18,276 bases of DNA, from assembly GCA_003230195.1 (NCBI GenBank), contig QIHH01000063.1, positions 1 to 18,276 on the forward strand, read 5' to 3'. Below, piece after piece: positions 1 through 7,601 of this stretch. Each line of letters begins with the position of its first letter. Position 1 is the stretch's first letter. The notes below the pieces were generated by a model. The model had not been told where the DNA came from. It saw only the letters and a list, made by a program, of their open reading frames with translations, and did no database searches. Both the position numbers and the translations under genes were made by a program. The stretch comes from Gammaproteobacteria bacterium (GTDB lineage Bacteria; Pseudomonadota; Gammaproteobacteria; SZUA-140).

Positions 1-126
1 AATGGATTAGAACCTTACGCTTACCTTCGGCATGTTTTTAAAGCGCTTCCCCGTGCGACTAGTGTTGAAGAGATCGAAGCGCTTCTGCCCTAGAACGTGA
101 GCCTGGAATCAGCAGACATTAAATGA
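1..126 (+). pseudogene. IS66-family transposase (TnpC) C-terminal remnant, cut by window edge
   Basis: Frame 1 reads NGLEPYAYLRHVFKALPRAT and then SVEEIEALLP before a TAG at 91-93. This is the characteristic C-terminus of IS66-family TnpC transposases, which normally end in a motif like EALLPW. If the TAG is read through, the frame continues NVSLESADIK to a TGA at 124-126. The amber codon sits exactly where the conserved Trp belongs, so it is probably a TGG-to-TAG nonsense mutation. Only about 40 residues are in the window; the catalytic DDE domain would lie upstream. I could not find a convincing IS66 terminal inverted repeat between 94 and 165. The family call is secure from the motif; whether the copy is dead upstream is unknown. 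Confidence 0.8.
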
Positions 127-132
127 ACTTTG

Positions 133-622
133 CTAGATGGGGTTTGTTGAGTGATTACGTTTGTTTGTCTTTTTTCGTCTAGCCAGACCACGCTGAACTG
201 CCCGAGATTTAATCGCCTCAGCTTGATGCCAATTCAAGCTTAGCAGCTTGCGCGCTTCCTCAACGCTACGGGCGACCGTAAGGTCGCGAATGGCAAAGGC
301 CTCAAACAGCAACGTAAAACGACTGTTTTTGCCTGCCTAGGGAATCGCAACTATTTTCGCCCCATGTGTGTCACAGCGAACCCGGCGGACTTCACAATGC
401 AGGTAGGTTGAGAATTGCATTGTGTCGAGATGACGCCAAGTGCGTTTTTTACGATTATCATCGTTTGGGACAGATCGCTCCGCACTCTGGGCAAGGCCCT
501 TAATCGTCAGTGTATTCAATGACAATATCTACTCGCTGATCCTGCATTTTGGGATCAACGCTGGCAATTTTCCAAGGGGACTTTACACCCAGCAGCTGGC
601 CGTAGTGTTCTTCTAGTTCCAT
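133..622 (-). pseudogene. ISL3-family transposase, N-terminal remnant with stops and a frameshift
   Basis: From an ATG at 622 the minus strand encodes MELEEHYGQLLGVKSPWKIA..., then an in-frame TAA (500-502), then GPCPECGAICPK, the CxxC zinc-finger of ISL3 transposases. A frameshift near 460 moves the reading to a second frame with RKKRTWRHLDTMQFSTYL and VRRVRCDTHGAKIVAIP, the ISL3 N-terminal signature. This frame hits TAG at 337-339, where the family has Trp (IPWA), and resumes with GKNSRFTLLFEAFA and SVEEARKLLSLNWHQAEAIK up to RGLARRKK. Family similarity ends near position 165, so the whole DDE catalytic part is missing. It lies tail-to-tail with the IS66 remnant, probably because one element inserted into or deleted part of the other. 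Dead element. Confidence 0.85.
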
Positions 623-996
623 GCTTATTAATCCAAGGTAGGTTGGCTACTGAAAATCTCAATTTTAACGGGTATTTCACACTAATCTACTGAAGAACCT
701 TTTTAACAACAACATTTCCTTGCTGCTCTTTCTGTGATTAGTAAAAACAGCATGCCCATGCCTTTCTACATATTACCAATATCCACGTAATAGGAAAAAG
801 AAGAAAGAAGCAAAGCCGTTGCTATGTCTGGGAGAAAGCGTCTTGCGCGAGGCGAGGCAAGACAACGCAGGCCAAGTCTATTTGACAATAGAAAGAATCT
901 CAGTAAAGTCCTGATCTTTGTTAGAAAAACAGTTGGTAAAGAAAAATGGGGATCTGTCACCTTAGGAAGTCAGAGAGCATTATTCCACTCCATCAA
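623..996. other. Intergenic region between IS remnants and metH
   Basis: No credible gene is present; the short ORFs on both strands match no family and show no ribosome binding site. Two small perfect palindromes lie in the middle (840-863 and 877-892), followed by a run ending GGGGATCTGTCACC at 948-961. I see no T-tailed hairpin that would be an obvious terminator for metH, whose stop codon is at 997-999. Confidence 0.5.
840..961. repeat. Possible REP-like / RAYT-associated repeat remnant
   Basis: GTCTTGC (840-846) and GCAAGAC (857-863) form a perfect 7-bp stem with a 10-nt loop rich in GCGAGG. TCTATT (877-882) and AATAGA (887-892) form a second perfect stem with a 4-nt loop. About 55 bases later comes ATGGGGATCTGTCACC (946-961), whose complement starts GGTGACAGATCCCC. 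From memory, such sequences recur near REP-associated Y1 transposase genes in gammaproteobacteria, but only one copy lies in this window, so repeat status is inference. There is no U tract, which argues against an intrinsic terminator. Confidence 0.25.
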
Positions 997-3900
997 TTAT
1001 TCAGCGTCGTACCCCAAATTCGGTGCCAGCCAGTACTCGGCATCCTTCATCGACATCCCTTTACGCATGGCATACTCTTCAACCTGTTCTCGGTTGATTT
1101 TTCCAACACCAAAATAAATCGCCTCCGGGTGACCATAATAGACACCGCTCACGGCTGCTGTTGGTACCATCGCCTTCGATTCGGTTAACCAGACGCCGAT
1201 GTTTTCCTTTACCTTCATCAGATCCCAAATCAGATCCTTTTCGGTGTGATCAGGGCAGGCAGGATAACCCGCCGCTGGACGAATTCCTTTGTACTCTTCT
1301 TTGATCAATTGATCTCTTTCGAACGATTCATCACTAGCGTAGCCCCAGAACTCTTTACGCACACGCAGGTGTAACCGTTCAGCGAAAGCCTCGGCAAGTC
1401 GATCCGCCAGTGCTTTGAGCATGATCGAGTTATAGTCATCATGATTCTTTTCATACTCGGCAATACGTGCATCAATGCCAACACCTGTGGTCACTGCAAA
1501 GTTACCGATATAATCTTTAACACCGCTATCTTTTGGGGCAATAAAGTCAGTCAGACAGCGATTGGGCTTTCCATCTGCCTTTAGTTGCTGCTGACGTAGA
1601 TTGTGAAACGTGGTTAACACTTCACTACGTGATTCATCACAATAGACTTCGATATCATCTACCACACTGTTTGCCGGATAAATTCCAATCACAGCCTTCG
1701 CTTGCAGCCATTTTTCATCAATGATTTTTTGAAGCATCTCCTGTGCGTCGGCAAAAAGTTTTGTGGCCTCTTCACCCTTTTCTGCATCATCAAAGATTTT
1801 TGGGTAGCTGCCTTTTAACTCCCATGAATGGAAAAATGGTGTCCAGTCGATATACTCGACTAACTCTTGCATTGAGTAATCTTCAAAGACTTTGGTGCCG
1901 ATAAATGCAGGGGTGGTGGACTGATAATTGAGCCAGTCGATCTTTGTTTTATTGGCACGCGCCTGTGCCAGTGTTAACCACTTGGTATCGGTCTGCCGTG
2001 CAGCATGGCGCTGACGCACCACTTCGTATTCAGATTTAAGATCGCCCACAAACTTTGGTCTCAATTGATCAGAGATCAAACTCTGCGCCACACCCACTGC
2101 ACGCGAGGCATCCTTCACCCATACTACCGGATGGTCATAATGAGGATCGATCTTCACCGCAGTATGCGCTTTCGAGGTGGTCGCGCCACCCAGCATGATC
2201 GGCGTATTCATTCCCAGACGCTGCATCTCTTTGGCGATGTGGGTCATCTCCTCCAGTGATGGAGTAATCAGTCCCGATAGCCCAATCACATCGACGTTGT
2301 GTCTCTTCGCCTCTTCGAGAATCGTTACCGTCGGTACCATCACTCCAATATCAAACACCTCGAAATTATTGCACTGCAACACCACCCCAACAATGTTTTT
2401 GCCAATGTCATGCACATCGCCCTTCACTGTGGCCATCAAAATCTTACCGTTGCTTTGTGACTCCCCTTCTGCCTTAGCCGCGTCAATAAATGGAATCAGA
2501 TGCGCCACCGCCTTCTTCATCACGCGTGCCGACTTCACCACCTGTGGCAGAAACATTTTACCGGCACCAAACAGATCACCCACCACATTCATGCCGTCCA
2601 TCAACGGCCCCTCAATCACCTGAATCGGGCGCTCAAATGTCAGCCGAGCCTCTTCAGTATCTTCCGTGACAAAGGTGTCAATGCCCTTAACTAGTGCATG
2701 TTCAAGTCTCTTGTCAACTAGCCAGCTACGCCATGCCTCATCTTCTTTCTTTTCAACCTTACCGTCGCCACGATATTTCTCTGCAATCTCCAGCAGACGA
2801 TCGGTACTATCATCACGGCGATTCAGCACCACATCTTCAACACGTTCACGCAACTCTTCCGGCAGGTCATCATAAACTGCCAGCTGGGCTGCGTTAACGA
2901 TCCCCATATCCATTCCCGCCTTAATGGCGTAATAGAGAAAAACCGAATGAATCGCTTCACGTACCGGGTTGTTACCGCGGAATGAAAAAGAGACGTTAGA
3001 AACACCACCACTCACCATCGCATGCGGCAGGTTCTCTTTAATCCAACGCGTCGCTTCAATAAAGTCAACTGCATAATTATTATGCTCTTCGATGCCAGTC
3101 GCAACCGCGAATATATTGGGATCAAAAATGATATCTTCCGCAGGAAAGCCCACCTCGTTCACCAACACATCATAAGAATTTTTACAGATTTCAATTTTGC
3201 GCTCAAAGGTGTCGGCCTGGCCTGTCTCATCGAACGCCATTATCACCGCCGCTGCGCCGTAACGTTTGATCAATCTGGCATGATGGACAAACTGCTCTTT
3301 ACCTTCTTTCAAGGAGATCGAGTTAACAATGCCTTTACCCTGTATACATTTGAGTCCTTCTTCAATGATCTCCCATTTCGAGGAATCAACCATTATCGGC
3401 ACCTTGGAGATATCAGGTTCCGAAGCCACCAAGTTTAGATAGTGCACCATCGCCTCTTTACCATCAAGCATTGCCTCATCCATGTTGACGTCGATCACCG
3501 GTGCTCCGTTTTCAACTTGATCACGGCACACGCCAAGCGCCTCATCAAACTGGCCATCAAGGATCAGGCGTTTGAATTTGGCAGAACCGGTCACATTGGC
3601 ACGTTCACCTACGTTGACAAACAGTGACCCAGCAGCAATATTAAACGGTTCCAGTCCAGAGAGGCGACATTCAACCGGTATCGTTGGCAGTTTACGCGGC
3701 GCAATATCTTTGACTATCTCGGCAATCGCCGCAATGAAATCGGGCGAAGTACCACAACAACCACCGATAATATTAAGGAAACCACTCTCTGCCCATTCTT
3801 TGATAAAGCCAGCCATGTTATCTGGGGTGTCGTCATAACCAGTCTCGGCCAATGGATTTGGCAAGCCCGCATTCGGGTGCGCACTGACATAACAGCTAGC

Positions 3901-4674
3901 CACACGGGAAAGTTCTTCCACATATTGACGCAGTTCTTCTGCACCCAACGCACAATTAAGTCCAATTGAGATCGGTTTGGCATGTGCTAGTGAGTTATAA
4001 AAGGCCTCGGTCACCTGTCCCGAAAGGGTTCGACCCGATGCATCGGTGATCGTACCGGAGATCATCATTGGCAGCTCGCGCCCAATTTCATCAAATACCT
4101 GCTGTACTGCAAAAATTGCCGCCTTGGCATTTAATGTATCAAAAATGGTCTCGATCAAGATGGTATCGGAACCCCCTTCGATCAAACCACGTGTTGCGTC
4201 ACTATAGGCCTCAACCAGTTCATCAAAGGTCACGTTACGTGCGGCCGGGTCATTCACCTCTGGTGAGATAGAACAGGTGCGGTTTGTTGGCCCCAATACA
4301 CCGGCAACAAAACGTGGTTTATCGGCAGTCGCTACGGCATCACACGCCTCACGTGCGAGCCGCGCGCCAGCCACATTCATCTCATAGGCGAGTGATTCCA
4401 TGTCGTAATCGGCCATCGAAATGGTGGTCGCGCCAAAGGTGTTAGTCTCGATAATGTCTGCGCCAGCATTCAGGTATTCAGTATGAATATTGCGGATGAT
4501 ATCCGGCTGAGTTAAAACCAGCAGGTCATTGTTACCTTTCAGATCCGAGGGATAATCAGCAAAACGCTCACCACGATAGTCCACCTCTTCAAACTTGTGA
4601 CCCTGAATCATGGTACCCATCGCACCATCAAGAATCAGAATGCGTTCGTCGAGAAGCTGTTTAAGTCTGTCCAT
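997..4674 (-). CDS. metH: Cobalamin-dependent methionine synthase
   Basis: Transfers the methyl group of 5-methyltetrahydrofolate to homocysteine via methylcobalamin, in the cytoplasm; the final step of methionine synthesis. At 1225 aa it has the full family length (E. coli MetH is 1227 aa). Domains in order: homocysteine-binding with zinc ligands C241 (GLNCALG), C306 and C307 (GGCCGTS); folate/pterin-binding (VNVGERANVTGSAKFKRLI); cobalamin cap; cobalamin-binding with GDVHDIGKN, whose H755 is the lower axial ligand; and the C-terminal reactivation domain with RPAAGYPACPDHTEK (R1132), the AdoMet-binding site. All key residues are present, so it should be active. I chose ATG at 4674, with AGGT six bases upstream, over an in-frame TTG one codon earlier. 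It appears monocistronic, divergent from a TetR gene. I see no cobalamin or SAH riboswitch and no MetJ box in its leader. Confidence 0.98.
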   Translation of the reverse strand: MDRLKQLLDERILILDGAMGTMIQGHKFEEVDYRGERFADYPSDLKGNNDLLVLTQPDIIRNIHTEYLNAGADIIETNTFGATTISMADYDMESLAYEMNVAGARLAREACDAVATADKPRFVAGVLGPTNRTCSISPEVNDPAARNVTFDELVEAYSDATRGLIEGGSDTILIETIFDTLNAKAAIFAVQQVFDEIGRELPMMISGTITDASGRTLSGQVTEAFYNSLAHAKPISIGLNCALGAEELRQYVEELSRVASCYVSAHPNAGLPNPLAETGYDDTPDNMAGFIKEWAESGFLNIIGGCCGTSPDFIAAIAEIVKDIAPRKLPTIPVECRLSGLEPFNIAAGSLFVNVGERANVTGSAKFKRLILDGQFDEALGVCRDQVENGAPVIDVNMDEAMLDGKEAMVHYLNLVASEPDISKVPIMVDSSKWEIIEEGLKCIQGKGIVNSISLKEGKEQFVHHARLIKRYGAAAVIMAFDETGQADTFERKIEICKNSYDVLVNEVGFPAEDIIFDPNIFAVATGIEEHNNYAVDFIEATRWIKENLPHAMVSGGVSNVSFSFRGNNPVREAIHSVFLYYAIKAGMDMGIVNAAQLAVYDDLPEELRERVEDVVLNRRDDSTDRLLEIAEKYRGDGKVEKKEDEAWRSWLVDKRLEHALVKGIDTFVTEDTEEARLTFERPIQVIEGPLMDGMNVVGDLFGAGKMFLPQVVKSARVMKKAVAHLIPFIDAAKAEGESQSNGKILMATVKGDVHDIGKNIVGVVLQCNNFEVFDIGVMVPTVTILEEAKRHNVDVIGLSGLITPSLEEMTHIAKEMQRLGMNTPIMLGGATTSKAHTAVKIDPHYDHPVVWVKDASRAVGVAQSLISDQLRPKFVGDLKSEYEVVRQRHAARQTDTKWLTLAQARANKTKIDWLNYQSTTPAFIGTKVFEDYSMQELVEYIDWTPFFHSWELKGSYPKIFDDAEKGEEATKLFADAQEMLQKIIDEKWLQAKAVIGIYPANSVVDDIEVYCDESRSEVLTTFHNLRQQQLKADGKPNRCLTDFIAPKDSGVKDYIGNFAVTTGVGIDARIAEYEKNHDDYNSIMLKALADRLAEAFAERLHLRVRKEFWGYASDESFERDQLIKEEYKGIRPAAGYPACPDHTEKDLIWDLMKVKENIGVWLTESKAMVPTAAVSGVYYGHPEAIYFGVGKINREQVEEYAMRKGMSMKDAEYWLAPNLGYDAE

Positions 4675-5031
4675 CAAGTTACCTATTGGATAAAAGCGGT
4701 GCTGGCGGTCTTTATCTGTCGGCTATATATAGAATAACCTGAAAATCGTGGCGAGCAGTCTAACATGCCTAAATTCCATTGTAGACAAAATCCATCTTTA
4801 ACTTACTGTTCCATAAGCTCATTACCAATAAAACATTGCGAACTCTAAAATTACATAGGACCATACTCATGGAACTTATTGTTAGTTAAAACAAACCAGC
4901 TGATTGACATCTCACCTGCATAGGCTTCATAGCTAGTTGAAATACAAATAAAAAACAAAATTATTAGTGTTTGTTAAATTAATAGATTAAACTTTAAATA
5001 ATTAGAGAACCAGATTTCAAGGAGACATTAA
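4675..5031. promoter_or_regulatory. Divergent metH / tetR intergenic region
   Basis: This AT-rich spacer must carry the promoters of both divergent genes. On the metH side the complement contains TTATTCTATATATAGCC (near 4719-4735), a plausible -10 region, but without a good -35. On the tetR side GTTTGTTAAATTAATAGATT runs just upstream of the gene and GTTT/AAAC flank an ATTAAT core as an imperfect dyad (4969-4992); this could be an autoregulatory operator. Nothing in it resembles the conserved core of a cobalamin, SAM or SAH riboswitch. No small gene is evident. Confidence 0.4.
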
Positions 5032-5730
5032 ATGGCTGCTAGGCCCAAAATTCCACTTCGCGAACGAAAATATGCCCGCACCAAACTAGCACTGGTTAAC
5101 GCCGCTATTCAACGTCTTGAAGCGACTCCAATGGAAGAGATCACCGTCAATTCACTGTGCGATGACATTGAAATTTCAGAGGCAACCTTTTTCAACTATT
5201 TTGCCAAAAAAGGAGACCTGCTCGACTATTACGTACAGTTGTGGACACTGGAAATTACGTGGAAGACTCGTAACAGCGGCGAGAGTGGTACCGCCGCCAT
5301 CGATGCCCTGTTTGCTACCGCCGCACAACAGTTCCAGCAACACCCCGGGTTAATGGGTGAAGTACTGGCACGCCTTGCCCGACTACGTGAAAAACCGGCC
5401 TCACAACCGATTGGCCGCGCCGAACGACATCGCGCTTTTGAAAAAGTGATCAACGATGAAAATGCCAGCGAGATCGAGGCACTGGATATTAATGGTCTTG
5501 ATGCCATATTGGTGCCCGCACTACAGCAGGCGATTAGCAAAGGTGAGTTACCCGGCAATACGCACGTGCCAACCGCAATGTTAGGGTTGGTGTCGCTCTT
5601 TTACGGCATACCACTACTACTGCGAATGAGTAATCCGGATGCCATTCCGATTAGCTATCGCCAACAGCTCTCCATTTTTTGGCAGGGAATGCGCGCAGCA
5701 AGCCAGCGCTCTCAAGAACCGATTAAATGA
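5032..5730 (+). CDS. TetR/AcrR-family transcriptional regulator
   Basis: A 232-aa protein with an N-terminal TetR DNA-binding domain: a basic N-terminus (RPKIPLRERKYARTK), helix 1, then the helix-turn-helix at about residues 38-57 (ITVNSLCDDIEISEATFFNYF), followed by the typical AKKGDLLDYY. The remaining residues (about 75-232) should form the helical ligand-binding and dimerisation domain, whose inducer cannot be read from sequence. The start is supported by AAGGAG (5019-5024) seven bases before ATG. It stands alone, divergent from metH and 279 bp upstream of the cold-shock gene, so its targets are unclear; a link to metH is possible only because they share an intergenic region. Family sure, function unknown. 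Confidence 0.93.
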   Translation: MAARPKIPLRERKYARTKLALVNAAIQRLEATPMEEITVNSLCDDIEISEATFFNYFAKKGDLLDYYVQLWTLEITWKTRNSGESGTAAIDALFATAAQQFQQHPGLMGEVLARLARLREKPASQPIGRAERHRAFEKVINDENASEIEALDINGLDAILVPALQQAISKGELPGNTHVPTAMLGLVSLFYGIPLLLRMSNPDAIPISYRQQLSIFWQGMRAASQRSQEPIK

Positions 5731-5803
5731 CAAAATAGTCGCGTATCACCGCAACAAATTCGTACGTGACTGTGACAATAAAAGCTAACAAATTGAAGTA
5801 CCT

Positions 5804-5823
5804 TTAATAATGCAGATTATTAA
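5804..5823. promoter_or_regulatory. Perfect AT-rich palindrome between tetR and csp
   Basis: TTAATAAT-GCAG-ATTATTAA is an 8-bp perfect inverted repeat with a 4-bp spacer. It lies about 75 bases after the tetR stop and 186 bases before the csp start. The short spacing and lack of GC pairs fit a protein-binding operator better than a terminator. Which protein binds is not visible; the adjacent TetR is one candidate. Confidence 0.35.
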
Positions 5824-5970
5824 TCTCAAGTTATTCTGCCAAAATGAATAATTAGGTTTTTGCTATGGGAATAGGGTATAGTGCTTTTGCTTGCATTGGC
5901 TCAGGCTGGCTTTCTTAGAACACCATACGGCTCCTCTCTGAATCCTCTATGCGTCATCATGCACGCTAAC

Positions 5971-5976
5971 TATAAT
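5971..5976 (+). promoter_or_regulatory. Possible -10 element of csp promoter
   Basis: A perfect TATAAT lies 34 bases before the csp ATG. The -35 position has no recognisable hexamer (TATGCG at 17-bp spacing). A start here would give a short leader of about 27 bases. A second candidate, TATAGT at 5877-5882, would instead give a leader of about 120 bases, closer to the long cold-box leaders of the cspA family. The sequence alone does not decide between them. Confidence 0.3.
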
Positions 5977-6009
5977 TACAATTTAATTAAGTTTGAGGAT
6001 TTCAACACA

Positions 6010-6213
6010 ATGAATACTGGTACCGTAAAATGGTTTAACGAATCTAAAGGTTTTGGTTTTATCAGCCCGGAAGATGGCAGTGACGATGTATTTGTACATT
6101 TCCGTGCAATCGTTGGTGATGGTTTTAAAACCTTGGCGGAAGGTCAGGCCGTAAGCTACCAAGTCGAAACCGGACCAAAAGGTCTACAAGCTGCACAGGT
6201 TCAACCTCAGTAA
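6010..6213 (+). CDS. CspA-family cold-shock protein
   Basis: A 67-aa single cold-shock domain, the normal size for the family. It binds single-stranded RNA or DNA and acts as an RNA chaperone. RNP1 is KGFGFI at residues 13-18 and RNP2 is VFVHF at 27-31, with the usual start TGTVKWFNESKG and the GPKGLQAAQV end. The frame is open upstream to 5881, but the cold-shock domain begins at the ATG at 6010, which has GAGG about ten bases upstream; residues before it match nothing. It is followed after 118 bases by an RRM protein on the same strand, a pairing that suggests joint cold or RNA-metabolism duty. Which csp paralogue it is cannot be told. Confidence 0.96.
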   Translation: MNTGTVKWFNESKGFGFISPEDGSDDVFVHFRAIVGDGFKTLAEGQAVSYQVETGPKGLQAAQVQPQ

Positions 6214-6226
6214 GAAATCGCTGTTA

Positions 6227-6257
6227 CTATGTAGCCTTGCAATACAGGGCTACATAG
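6227..6257 (+). other. Perfect 10-bp hairpin after csp (weak terminator or attenuator)
   Basis: CTATGTAGCC (6227-6236) pairs perfectly with GGCTACATAG (6248-6257) around an 11-nt loop, starting 14 bases after the csp stop. It is followed by ACTTATAT rather than a run of T, so it may terminate only partly, protect the csp mRNA 3' end, or both, leaving some read-through into the RRM gene. Confidence 0.5.
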
Positions 6258-6268
6258 ACTTATATCCC

Positions 6269-6287
6269 GCCTGATCCCATATCAGGC
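6269..6287 (+). other. Second intergenic hairpin between csp and RRM gene
   Basis: GCCTGAT (6269-6275) and ATCAGGC (6281-6287) form a perfect 7-bp stem with loop CCCAT. It lies twelve bases after the first hairpin and has no T tract. Confidence 0.45.
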
Positions 6288-6300
6288 CACTGCTATTAAA

Positions 6301-6319
6301 ATAGAATTGCTGATTCTAT
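6301..6319 (+). promoter_or_regulatory. Hairpin directly abutting the RRM gene's ribosome binding site
   Basis: ATAGAAT (6301-6307) and ATTCTAT (6313-6319) form a perfect 7-bp, AT-rich stem with loop TGCTG. It ends immediately before AAGGA (6320-6324), the ribosome binding site of the RRM gene. A weak stem next to a Shine-Dalgarno sequence could tune translation with temperature; that role is inference. Confidence 0.4.
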
Positions 6320-6331
6320 AAGGACATCACC

Positions 6332-6595
6332 ATGAAAAAACTCTTTGTTGGTAATCTGCCTCCTTCAACCAATGAAGTTGAGGTCACCGAACTTTTTGAA
6401 CAGTTCGGCAAGGTGCGTTCTATTAAACTAGCAACGGATGTCTTCACTAATAAATGCAAAGGATTTGGCTTTATCGAGATGGAAGGGCATGAAGCGCGCG
6501 CCGCAATCTCAGGCCTTGATGGCAAAGACTTCAGCGGTAAATCTTTACGCGTGAACTTTGAAGAACCAAAAAACAAACGTGGTGGTCGCCGCTAG
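6332..6595 (+). CDS. Single-RRM RNA-binding protein
   Basis: An 87-aa protein that is one RNA-recognition motif plus a short basic tail (KNKRGGRR). RNP2 is LFVGNL at residues 4-9 and RNP1 is KGFGFIEM at about 43-50, with conserved aromatics on both strands. It resembles the small bacterial and cyanobacterial Rbp-type proteins with a glycine/arginine tail, which bind single-stranded RNA and are often cold induced. AAGGA lies seven bases before the ATG. It follows the cold-shock gene, separated by three hairpins, so the two may be cotranscribed with modulated read-through. The target RNAs cannot be predicted. Confidence 0.93.
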   Translation: MKKLFVGNLPPSTNEVEVTELFEQFGKVRSIKLATDVFTNKCKGFGFIEMEGHEARAAISGLDGKDFSGKSLRVNFEEPKNKRGGRR

Positions 6596-6623
6596 GTAAC
6601 ACACCATACAAAGAGGCAAGTCT

Positions 6624-6674
6624 GGAGCCGCTTGTTAATAGCATTACCGATAAAAATGCTTCGCTAGTGGCTCC
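6624..6674. terminator. Nested stem-loop between convergent RRM and IMPase genes
   Basis: An outer stem GGAGCC (6624-6629) / GGCTCC (6669-6674) encloses an inner stem AGCATT (6640-6645) / AATGCT (6655-6660). It lies 29 bases after the RRM stop, between convergent genes, where a bidirectional terminator is expected. No T run follows on either side, so intrinsic termination is doubtful. Confidence 0.35.
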
Positions 6675-6797
6675 CTCTCCCACATCATCCAGCCTCCCTA
6701 GGCGGAAAAATCAGGCACTCTGTCCGTCGTCATAGCACTCATCAAGTAACGTGAGAGCAGGTTTCAAATTACATCAACTAGGGAAAAGAGCCATTTT

Positions 6798-7598
6798 TTA
6801 CTGCCTCGCAATCCCTAACCAAGCTACCCACTCATCGAACAGTTCTTTATTAAGTGCCACCACCGCTGAGCGCGGCTCAAGACTGACTGACAATACCGCG
6901 TCACCCTCAAGCGTCATAGAATGGCCACCCGCTTCATGTAACACTAGACTAGCAGCACCGTAATCCCAGATACGTTGTTTACCATGCAGGTAAACATGGG
7001 AGCGACCCGCCGCCATCCAGCACCACTCCAGTGCAACGGCACCGATATTACGTTGTGAGCTAAATGGCTTTTCATCAATGATGCGTATTGCCAACGCTCG
7101 CGGTAATCTTTTCAGGTCGATCATACCAATTCCTTTAGCGAGTGGCGGTTCAGGCATGCGCTTACCCAGCAGCTCACCATTTAACCATGAACCCTTACCC
7201 TTGATTGCAGTGAAACACTCTTCGCGCATCGGGTCGTACACAATTCCCATCAACACATCACCATCTTTTAGTAATGACAATGAGACAGCGCAAAAGGGAA
7301 TGCCTGCGGCAAAGTTACTGGTACCATCGACGGGATCAAGACACCACACGGCCTGATCTTTAGTGGACAGCAGTGCAATCTGTTGCGCCTCACTCATCTC
7401 CTCACCAACAAACAAAATTTCCGGCCATTGCTGTTTTAATGCCCCTTCAATCACCTGCTGTACTGCACGATCCGCTTCAGTGACGATACTACCATCGGAT
7501 TTATATTCACGCTCGCTATGTGTGAAACGCGGATTCAACTCCTGCTTTGCGGCATTGATCACAATTTCAACAACGGCATTCAAATCTGGTATTAACAT
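6798..7598 (-). CDS. Inositol monophosphatase-family phosphatase
   Basis: A 266-aa Mg-dependent, lithium-sensitive-type sugar phosphatase of the IMPase/SuhB/CysQ superfamily, cytoplasmic. Metal-site motifs are all present: GEE (E66, E67), LDPVDGTSNF (D88, D91, T93) and WDYGAASLVLHEAGG (D212). The substrate is not determined by these motifs; inositol-1-phosphate, another sugar phosphate or PAP are all possible. It is the last gene of the tex-hopJ operon. I chose ATG at 7598 with GGG seven bases upstream; a GTG one codon earlier (7601) is the alternative. In the unframeshifted form of hopJ the stop TGA (7602-7604) would directly precede this start, so translation was probably coupled. The truncated hopJ now stops earlier, leaving about 30 bases untranslated. 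Confidence 0.92.
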   Translation of the reverse strand: MLIPDLNAVVEIVINAAKQELNPRFTHSEREYKSDGSIVTEADRAVQQVIEGALKQQWPEILFVGEEMSEAQQIALLSTKDQAVWCLDPVDGTSNFAAGIPFCAVSLSLLKDGDVLMGIVYDPMREECFTAIKGKGSWLNGELLGKRMPEPPLAKGIGMIDLKRLPRALAIRIIDEKPFSSQRNIGAVALEWCWMAAGRSHVYLHGKQRIWDYGAASLVLHEAGGHSMTLEGDAVLSVSLEPRSAVVALNKELFDEWVAWLGIARQ

Positions 7599-7601
7599 CA
7601 C

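Noticed and set aside
1..622. A functional mobile element
   Set aside because: The visible parts of both transposases carry internal stops, and the ISL3 copy lacks its catalytic half.
824..1117. 97-codon plus-strand ORF next to metH
   Set aside because: Its second half is antisense to metH, it has no ribosome binding site, and its residues match no family. The palindromes inside it explain the sequence better.
5881..6009. N-terminal extension of the cold-shock protein
   Set aside because: The cold-shock domain starts at 6010 and the 43 upstream residues resemble nothing; the stretch is better read as a leader or promoter.
6798..7598. Calling the phosphatase suhB or cysQ
   Set aside because: The metal-site motifs are shared by the whole superfamily, and the operon with tex and hopJ does not point to either role.
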